Source: Simonsiella sp051414845 (GTDB taxonomy: Bacteria > Pseudomonadota > Gammaproteobacteria > Burkholderiales > Neisseriaceae). Taken from it: a stretch of DNA of 64,000 bases. The stretch lies in assembly GCA_051414845.1 (NCBI GenBank), contig CP183313.1:1-64000 (forward strand), read 5' to 3'. The notes under the pieces are model-generated. The model was not told the DNA's origin, ran no database searches, and worked only from the letters and a program-made list of their open reading frames with translations. This document shows positions 58,946-64,000 of the stretch, piece after piece. The position numbers and the translations under genes were made by a program. Each line of letters opens with the position of its first letter. The stretch's first letter is position 1.

Positions 58946-59425
58946 TTAAATCAGTTTCTTGGGTAAAGTTAAGGCAGCTAACACGGATGCGGCAAACGCA
59001 CCGTCACGCTGGGCAAACAGTGAAATGTCGCTCGCATTTTGTTGCATGAATATCGCGCTAAATAACATAGCAATGAGTGTACCGATAATGCTGGCGATGA
59101 ATACGCCAATACTATTTTTCTTTAAATTCAGTAAGCTAATGATAATGGCGGTAACGACGGCCGGCAACGCGCCAAGCCAAAATGCGTACACGGCGATGGA
59201 GAATAAACCGATTAAAGGCAAACGCGTAAGCCATGTATAGTCAATCAGTAACATATTGAATAATATCGCTAAGTGTCCGCCAAATAGGAAAAATAGCCAC
59301 AACATTTTACGTTGTTGCGCCACACGTTGCCATAGGCTGCCTGAAAAAGGTAAATGAGTTGCCATTAACAGCGCGAAGGCGATGGCAAAGGGGTAAAGCA
59401 GGTTGATTTCGGGTTGTGTGGGCAT
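58946..59425 (-). CDS. Hypothetical membrane protein
   Basis: This 159-residue protein has five hydrophobic helices (LLYPFAIAFALLMATHL; MLWLFFLFGGHLAILFNML; LPLIGLFSIAVYAFWLG; AVVTAIIISLLNL; GVFIASIIGTLIAMLFSAIF). No family was recognised. An uptake-sequence piece encodes FSGSLWQ after the first helix. The stop codon abuts the ATG of the DUF2868 gene, so they form a two-gene unit. There is no clear ribosome site before the ATG at 59425. Confidence 0.7.
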   Translation of the reverse strand: MPTQPEINLLYPFAIAFALLMATHLPFSGSLWQRVAQQRKMLWLFFLFGGHLAILFNMLLIDYTWLTRLPLIGLFSIAVYAFWLGALPAVVTAIIISLLNLKKNSIGVFIASIIGTLIAMLFSAIFMQQNASDISLFAQRDGAFAASVLAALTLPKKLI

Positions 59426-59482
59426 GGTTCTTATAGTTAATAATTTGATTTTTATAGGTTAATAGGAATTTTATAAATATTT

Positions 59483-60117
59483 TCAGGCAGCCTGAAACGC
59501 GCGCACAATGTCCCACAGCAAACCTGTCGCCAAAAAGATAAAAATCGTACCGCATAAACGGTTGAGATACAGCAAGCGTTTGCTTTGGTTGAGCCATGCG
59601 GCGAGGGCTTTGCCGCTACCTGTGTAAATCCGTTGCCAAAAGGTTTCGATGACGAAAAACGATGCGGTCAAAATCGCGTATTGTGGCAAAAGTGGCGCGC
59701 TTCGATTGAGAAACTTGGGAAACAATGCGGCGAAAAACAAAATGGCTTTTGGGTTGGACAGTGAAACCATCACGCCTGTGTGAAACAAAACCCAAGGCCT
59801 TGGCACAACGCGCACATCGCTGCTGCCCATGTTCTCGCTTGCGGTGCGCCAGATTTGTACGCCCAAATAGGCGAGATAGCGGCGGCGACTTTCATCAGTT
59901 CAAACAGCATCGGTGCGGTTTAGCTTAACCAGCCGACAAAGGCGAGCGAAATGGTCAATAAAATGAATAAGCCGATGGTTAAACCTGCCAGTGTGTAGCA
60001 AGTTTTTTTGAAGCCGTAATTTAGCCCAAATTGGAACGCGAGCAGCATATTGGAGCCTGGTGCGGCGGAAATGAAGAAGATGCTGGTGATGAAGAGTAGC
60101 CAAGTTTGGAAGGTCAT
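59483..60117 (-). pseudogene. Broken LysE/RhtB-type amino-acid exporter
   Basis: The 5' part encodes MTFQTWLLFITSIFFISAAP, GSNMLLAFQFGLNYGFKKTC and a third helix, then stops at an in-frame TAA after FVGWLS (about 59922). Beyond it APMLFELMKVAAA continues in frame, followed by a one-base shift into AYLGVQIWRTASENM and the remainder to 59483. Two lesions break the gene. The C-terminus VRAFQAA and stop are an uptake sequence. The family is clear from the PGSNMLLAFQFG motif and the helix pattern. Confidence 0.8.
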
Positions 60118-60198
60118 GATTTTGGTTTTTTGATTTGAGGTTTTTTTGGGGGGGCAGGCTGCCTGAAAATTTTAGTTATTGTTTTTTGTTAATTTTAA

Positions 60199-60233
60199 TT
60201 TTCAGGCTGCCTATTTTTCAGGCAGCCTGAAAC
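60199..60233. repeat. Inverted uptake-sequence pair
   Basis: TTTCAGGCTGCCTA and TTTTTCAGGCAGCCTGAAA lie close together, with a further copy at about 60160. They sit between msrC and the broken exporter and could form a hairpin terminator for msrC on the minus strand. Confidence 0.5.
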
Positions 60234-60243
60234 TTTCTCATGC

Positions 60244-60741
60244 CTAGCGAAACACGCAATCGCGTAAAATCGTGCACAATTCATTTAAATAACGCGCATC
60301 AATGTCGTCAAATTGCGCCAAGGCTTCCGCGTCCACGTCCAATACGCCGATGATTTCGTTTGCGCCGTTGAATAGCGGCACGACAATTTCCGATTGCGAA
60401 CGCGATGAACAGGCGATGTGGTCGGGGTGTTCGTTGACATTTTGCACCACAATCGTTTCGCCTTTCGCCCACGCTTGTCCGCATACGCCGCGCCCTTTTG
60501 GGATGCGCGTGCAAGCGACAGGGCCTTGAAATGGAGCAAGATGTAACTCTGTTTGCGCGTCATTGACCATATAAAAACCGACCCATAACCAGCCGAATGC
60601 TTCTTTTAACGCGGCGCACGTGTTGGCAAGCGCGGCGGTTTGGAGTTCGGGTTCATCGGCGATTAGGGCGCGAATTTGGGGTAACAAGGATGCGTAGATT
60701 TCGGCTTTGGATTGGCTGGCGGAAAGATTGAGTTCGTGCAT
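60244..60741 (-). CDS. msrC: Free methionine-(R)-sulfoxide reductase (GAF domain)
   Basis: This enzyme reduces free methionine-R-sulfoxide. The 165-residue product is a single GAF domain with the family motifs GWLWVGFYMV, GPVACTRIPKGRGVCGQAW and HIACSSRSQSEIVVPL, holding the three cysteines used for catalysis, and a final GVLDVDAEALAQFDDID. The length is normal. No Shine-Dalgarno sequence is obvious before the ATG at 60741. It is isolated between a decayed exporter and a repeat. Confidence 0.92.
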   Translation of the reverse strand: MHELNLSASQSKAEIYASLLPQIRALIADEPELQTAALANTCAALKEAFGWLWVGFYMVNDAQTELHLAPFQGPVACTRIPKGRGVCGQAWAKGETIVVQNVNEHPDHIACSSRSQSEIVVPLFNGANEIIGVLDVDAEALAQFDDIDARYLNELCTILRDCVFR

Positions 60742-60803
60742 GGTTTTTTAGATGATTGATTATAAAGTATTTAAATTTTTAGACTGCCTGAAAATAATAA
60801 CTG

Positions 60804-60881
60804 GGAGCGCGGTCGACTCATGTCTATGTCATGGTAGTTTGTTGCCAAATCAAAAATTTGGGAGCGAGCCGCTCCCGCTCC
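60804..60881. mobile_element. MITE-like element, GGAGCGGGAGCGGCT family, short copy C
   Basis: It starts GGAGCGCGGTCGACT and ends AGCCGCTCCCGCTCC, with the shared CATGGTAGTTTGTTGCCAAA between. It lacks the AAACTATCC half of copies A and B, so it is a deletion derivative. ATGCAAAG and an uptake sequence follow on its right, the mirror of the arrangement at copies A and B. Confidence 0.65.
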
Positions 60882-60897
60882 AAATTATGCAAAGTTT

Positions 60898-61449
60898 TCA
60901 GGCTGCCTGAACATTTTTTGGCGTCTTTTGCGTTTGTTTCAATTCCCACATCGCTAAACTCATCGGATGAGCCTGTTGTTTTAATTGATAAATCGCCGCT
61001 TGGTAATCGTTTTTCGCATCGTTGCTGACCCAGTTGTACGACACATTCGCTAAATCGCGCAAAGTGTTGTCAATTGGGCAATGCGGCGGCTCGCGCATAA
61101 GAAAACCTGCTGCCCACAAATATTTCAGGTGCAAATTGAGCAAACGCTGCGCCACGCCAAAGCGAAACGTATTTTGGTGTAACACGTCGCCAAATTCTGC
61201 GCTAATGCGCGCGGCAAAGTCTTCAATCAAGGCGATGTGTTCGTCTTCGATGATTTTTTTCTGGTTGTATATCAATAAGATGTCATCTAGTTGTAGGCGC
61301 AATTGTTCTTTGAATTTTTGCTTTTGCGCGTCGCTGGCTTTGGGCGCGTAAATAGGAAACGCCTTATCGCGCGTTGTTAAGGCATGGGTTAAACTCAATA
61401 AACTCAATTCGTGCAACAAAAAACGTTGCTTTTGGCTGTGGACGTCCAT
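60898..61449 (-). CDS. Hypothetical protein
   Basis: No family was recognised. The 183-residue, probably soluble and helical protein begins MDVHSQKQRFLLHELSLLS and has an aromatic-rich C-terminal half (LKYLWAAGFLMREPPHCPID; YNWVSNDAKNDYQAAIY). AAGGA is 6 bases upstream of the ATG. The last residues NVQAA and the TGA stop are supplied by an uptake sequence. It lies downstream of ybeY on the same strand with a 33-base gap, so it may be co-transcribed. Confidence 0.7.
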   Translation of the reverse strand: MDVHSQKQRFLLHELSLLSLTHALTTRDKAFPIYAPKASDAQKQKFKEQLRLQLDDILLIYNQKKIIEDEHIALIEDFAARISAEFGDVLHQNTFRFGVAQRLLNLHLKYLWAAGFLMREPPHCPIDNTLRDLANVSYNWVSNDAKNDYQAAIYQLKQQAHPMSLAMWELKQTQKTPKNVQAA

Positions 61450-61482
61450 AGGTTTTCCTTGTTTTCAGGCTGCCTGAAAGAC

Positions 61483-61986
61483 TTATTCATACGGATTGGG
61501 CATATTTAATTGCGCCAATAATGCGGTTTCTAACGCTTCCATTTCTGCAGCTTCGTCGTCTTCCATATGGTCAAAACCAATTAAATGTAGCGTGCCGTGG
61601 ATGATTAAATGCGCGTAGTGATTTATCAATGGTTTGCCCTGTTCAGCGGCTTCGCGTGCGACCACCTGTGGGCAAATAATCAAATCGCCTTGCAATGTAT
61701 CTTCTTGTTCTGCAAATGAAAATTCGCCTTCGTGATGGGCGAAACTCAATACATTGGTGGCGTAATCTTTCTCACGGTAATTGCGGTTATAGGCATGGGC
61801 TTGGGCTTCGTCTAGGAAAACCAGCGCGATATTGGCGCGGCGATAATGGGTTTTCAGCGCGTGCCAAATCCATTGGTAGCATTGCTTTTCGCTTGGTACT
61901 TCTGCGCTGCTTTCATTGATGTAACTCAATTCAAAGCGTTGGCGTTGGATTTTTAAAAAAGGGAAATGTTTGGTTTGTTTTTTCAT
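61483..61986 (-). CDS. ybeY: Endoribonuclease YbeY
   Basis: YbeY is a zinc-dependent endoribonuclease of 16S rRNA maturation and quality control. The 167-residue product has the catalytic signature IIHGTLHLIGFDHMEDDEA with three zinc-binding histidines, and the upstream RNYREKDYATNVLSFAH. The start at 61986 (MKKQTKHF) is chosen; an ATG 48 bases earlier reads through an uptake sequence. Its classical neighbour phoH (ybeZ) is at 20955-21935. The hypothetical gene at 60898 follows. Confidence 0.93.
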   Translation of the reverse strand: MKKQTKHFPFLKIQRQRFELSYINESSAEVPSEKQCYQWIWHALKTHYRRANIALVFLDEAQAHAYNRNYREKDYATNVLSFAHHEGEFSFAEQEDTLQGDLIICPQVVAREAAEQGKPLINHYAHLIIHGTLHLIGFDHMEDDEAAEMEALETALLAQLNMPNPYE

Positions 61987-62181
61987 GGTTTGGGTTTCAG
62001 GCTGCCTGAAAATAGTAGGCGAGATATTGTTCACTTAAAAATTGGGATAATGGTGGACAGTGTCCATTCTGCAAATATTAATTGTGTATTTTCAGGTTGA
62101 AACGAAATTCAGCGCAACTAAAAGGTTTCGCAAAGCGTTCAGGCTGCCTGAAAATAGTGGGATTACACTCGCCCTACACAC

Positions 62182-63039
62182 TTATTTTGTTAATACATCA
62201 AGAGCTTCCTGATATTTCTCCACCGTTTTTGCCAACACATCGGCAGGTACTTTTGGCGCAGGCGGTTGCTTGTTCCAGCCGCTGCTTTCCAGCCAATCGC
62301 GTACAAATTGCTTGTCAAACGATGGCGGATTTTTGCCCACTTCATACGTTTGAACCGCCCAAAAACGGCTGCTGTCGGGAGTTAACACTTCATCCATTAG
62401 CGTCAAAACGCCATTTTCGTCCAAGCCGAACTCAAATTTCGTGTCGGCAATAATAATGCCGCGTGTTTTCGCATACGCCGCTGCTTCTGTGTAAAGCTCA
62501 ATTGCTTTGGCGCGGACTTCTTCGGCGCGTTCTTTGCCAATGATTTGGGCGGCTTCATCAAAAGAAATGTTTTCGTCGTGGTCGCCCACTTCGGCTTTGG
62601 TGGACGGCGTGAAAATCACTTCAGGCAGTTGTTCCGCCTCGCGTAAGTTTTCAGGCAGCTGAATGCCGCAAACCGTGCCTGATTTTTGGTATTCTTTCCA
62701 ACCACTTCCGCTCAAATAACCGCGCACCACCGCCTCGATTTTTACAGGCGTTAAGCGTTTGGCGACCACGGCGCGTTTTTCCACCGCGCGCGCTTCATTT
62801 TCAGTCAGCACGTCAAACACGGTTTGTCCCGTGAAATGATTGGGCATAACGTGTGCCAATTTGCCAAACCAAAAATTGGAAATTTGCGTCAAAATTTCTC
62901 CTTTGCCAACAATGGGTTCTTCTAAAATCACGTCAAACGCAGACAGGCGGTCGGTGGCGACAATGAGCATGGTTTTGTCGTCAATTTCGTATAAATCGCG
63001 TACTTTGCCAGAATAGATTTTTTTCAGGGAAATGTTCAT
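62182..63039 (-). CDS. purC: Phosphoribosylaminoimidazole-succinocarboxamide synthase
   Basis: PurC makes SAICAR from CAIR, aspartate and ATP in purine synthesis. The 285-residue product begins ISLKKIYSGKVRDLYEIDDK (nucleotide-binding), has VEAVVRGYLSGSGWKEYQKS, the FTPSTKAEVGDHDENISF loop, and IADTKFEFGLDENG followed by DEVLTPDSSRFW. It is the single-domain bacterial form. An uptake-sequence half encodes LPENLREAE. No other pur gene is adjacent. Confidence 0.97.
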   Translation of the reverse strand: MNISLKKIYSGKVRDLYEIDDKTMLIVATDRLSAFDVILEEPIVGKGEILTQISNFWFGKLAHVMPNHFTGQTVFDVLTENEARAVEKRAVVAKRLTPVKIEAVVRGYLSGSGWKEYQKSGTVCGIQLPENLREAEQLPEVIFTPSTKAEVGDHDENISFDEAAQIIGKERAEEVRAKAIELYTEAAAYAKTRGIIIADTKFEFGLDENGVLTLMDEVLTPDSSRFWAVQTYEVGKNPPSFDKQFVRDWLESSGWNKQPPAPKVPADVLAKTVEKYQEALDVLTK

Positions 63040-63147
63040 GGTGGGCTTTCGTTGAATGTTGGGAATGGCGTATTTTAGCGCGATTTTGGTTTTCAGGCAG
63101 CCTGAAAAGCGTCATGATGAAAGTCGGGCATGAACGCCCAACTTTTA

Positions 63148-64000
63148 TTAGTTTAACTGTTTGCCATTGAATGTTTTTTTGGATTGCCAAAATGCCCAGC
63201 GGCGGCGACCCATGGTTAGGCTACCTTGTTCGCAAATCAATTGAATCTGTTGCAGTTTGCCTGTTTGCAATAGGTTTTCTAGTGGGGCGAAAAAATGGTT
63301 TTCCCAATAGTGTAAGGTTTCTTGATATGCCCAAATGTCGCTTGTTTGGTGGCTTTGAGCAAAGTCTTCGCTGAATATTTGTGTATTATCCAGCGCGATT
63401 TGGTGTTCTTCGCAGGCGCGTTGCCATGCGGCTAAGTCGTGTGGTTGGTCGGTGTGTGGATTGGGGGAAATAGCTGCCCACGCACTGTCGCTGCCTGTTA
63501 AGGCTGCCTGAAAAGGGGTGGCTGTTGGCACAGGATTTTCAGGCTGCCATAGCCAGAGCGCGTTGATGGGGATTTCGCCGCGTTGTTGGCGCGCTTGGTT
63601 GATGGGGTGTGCGTGCAAAAACATTTGGATTTCGGTGGAAAGTTGCAGCCATTGCGTACTGGCTTGGTGTTCGCTGCGGCTGACGGCATCGGTTTGGGCG
63701 TCTAGGTTGAGTACGCTGGGAGCGTGCCATTCGCTCATTTTGGGTAGATGAATTTGCCAGATTTTGGGGTGTAACGCGGAGAATGTGGCGTCGCCTGTGT
63801 AGAATTGGTTTAAATCGGCAATAAGGGTTTGCGCTTCGCTGTCGCTGATGGCGATGTGGCGCGAGTCGAGTTGTTGTGTGGTGTTCATGCCAATTTGTTG
63901 CCAGATGGGAACGGCAAAGGCGGTATGTTCAGGCAGCGTTGGGTTGCCTAAATAATGGGCATAAAGCTGTGCGGTGGTGTGATGGTGAGTTTGGTATGCG
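63148..64000 (-). CDS. COG4255-type protein (phosphoglycerate-mutase-like), 5' part outside window
   Basis: The reading frame is open from the window edge down to 63148. The first visible residues are AYQTHHHTTAQLYAHYLGNP, and the internal ATG at 63888 is not the start. The family is inferred from LSTEIQMFLHAHPINQARQQ, then GEIPINALWLWQPENP, as in the beta-proteobacterial proteins loosely annotated as cofactor-independent phosphoglycerate mutase (COG4255). The true function is unproven and no phosphatase active site is seen. Uptake-sequence pieces encode FQAAL and QPENP. It is upstream of purC on the same strand. Confidence 0.6.
   Translation of the reverse strand, partial: AYQTHHHTTAQLYAHYLGNPTLPEHTAFAVPIWQQIGMNTTQQLDSRHIAISDSEAQTLIADLNQFYTGDATFSALHPKIWQIHLPKMSEWHAPSVLNLDAQTDAVSRSEHQASTQWLQLSTEIQMFLHAHPINQARQQRGEIPINALWLWQPENPVPTATPFQAALTGSDSAWAAISPNPHTDQPHDLAAWQRACEEHQIALDNTQIFSEDFAQSHQTSDIWAYQETLHYWENHFFAPLENLLQTGKLQQIQLICEQGSLTMGRRRWAFWQSKKTFNGKQLN

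Noticed and set aside
62040..62075. Another GTAGG...CCTAC element near GTGGACAGTGTCC
   Set aside because: Only a small GGACAGTGTCC dyad is present; the outer arms are missing.

Overview
This window comes from a chromosome of a member of the Neisseriaceae, most likely the Simonsiella/Alysiella/Kingella side of the family. The evidence is a DNA uptake sequence of the form TTTCAGGCWGCCTGAAA, scattered about a hundred times (hand tally, degenerate copies included), together with Neisseria-type porin, dRS3-like repeats, Lig E and lipA/lipB capsule genes. Incomplete uptake-sequence copies keep AGGCTGCCTGAA (the Simonsiella dialect) about three times as often as AGGCAGCCTGAA (the Kingella dialect). 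The genus cannot be fixed from sequence reading alone. The window opens at dnaA, the usual coordinate origin, and is chromosomal housekeeping DNA with many intergenic repeats. No rRNA, tRNA, CRISPR array or intact prophage was seen.

Layout. 1-9.4 kb: dnaA-dnaN, a VWA/YfbK-like protein, a DUF2314 protein, a metallo-beta-lactamase-fold hydrolase, periplasmic DNA ligase (Lig E) and zwf. 9.7-20.9 kb: a YheT-type hydrolase, the major porin, carA-carB behind a promoter-terminator leader, aroG, a DUF3579-GNAT fusion and a wrecked MFS transporter. 21-26.7 kb: phoH, a patatin lipoprotein, two small unknown genes (one frameshifted at an A7 tract), the thiosulfate uptake pair tsuA-tsuB and an orphan znuB-type permease. 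26.7-36.4 kb: capsule anchor genes kpsS/kpsC (lipB/lipA), the rpmH-rnpA-yidD-yidC cluster, a CYTH protein, hemJ, DUF2818, rsfS and pyk. 36.7-43.7 kb: a DAHP-synthase-like protein lacking catalytic motifs, a YczE-type membrane protein, a putative outer-membrane protein, trpE and an M61 peptidase. 44-47.6 kb: ccoNOQP, where CcoP carries a C-terminal OmpA-like domain. 47.6-54.6 kb: an IS110 remnant, a MITE, ppk2 and a D-arabinitol catabolic set (dehydrogenase, xylulokinase, polyol transporter). 54.7-64 kb: aroA, an aromatic aminotransferase, DUF2868, a broken LysE exporter, msrC, ybeY, purC and a partial COG4255-type gene.

Themes. Clusters that are usually compact are dispersed here: rpmH is about 33 kb from dnaA, phoH/rsfS/ybeY are scattered, and lipA/lipB stand without capsule transport genes. 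Uptake sequences act at several levels: paired copies form terminator-like hairpins, single copies supply C-terminal tails and stop codons, and others encode linkers inside proteins such as DnaA. At least four families of short palindromic or inverted-repeat elements fill the intergenic space. The most unusual protein architecture is the CcoP-OmpA fusion. The most puzzling single gene is the DAHP-synthase-like pseudoenzyme.
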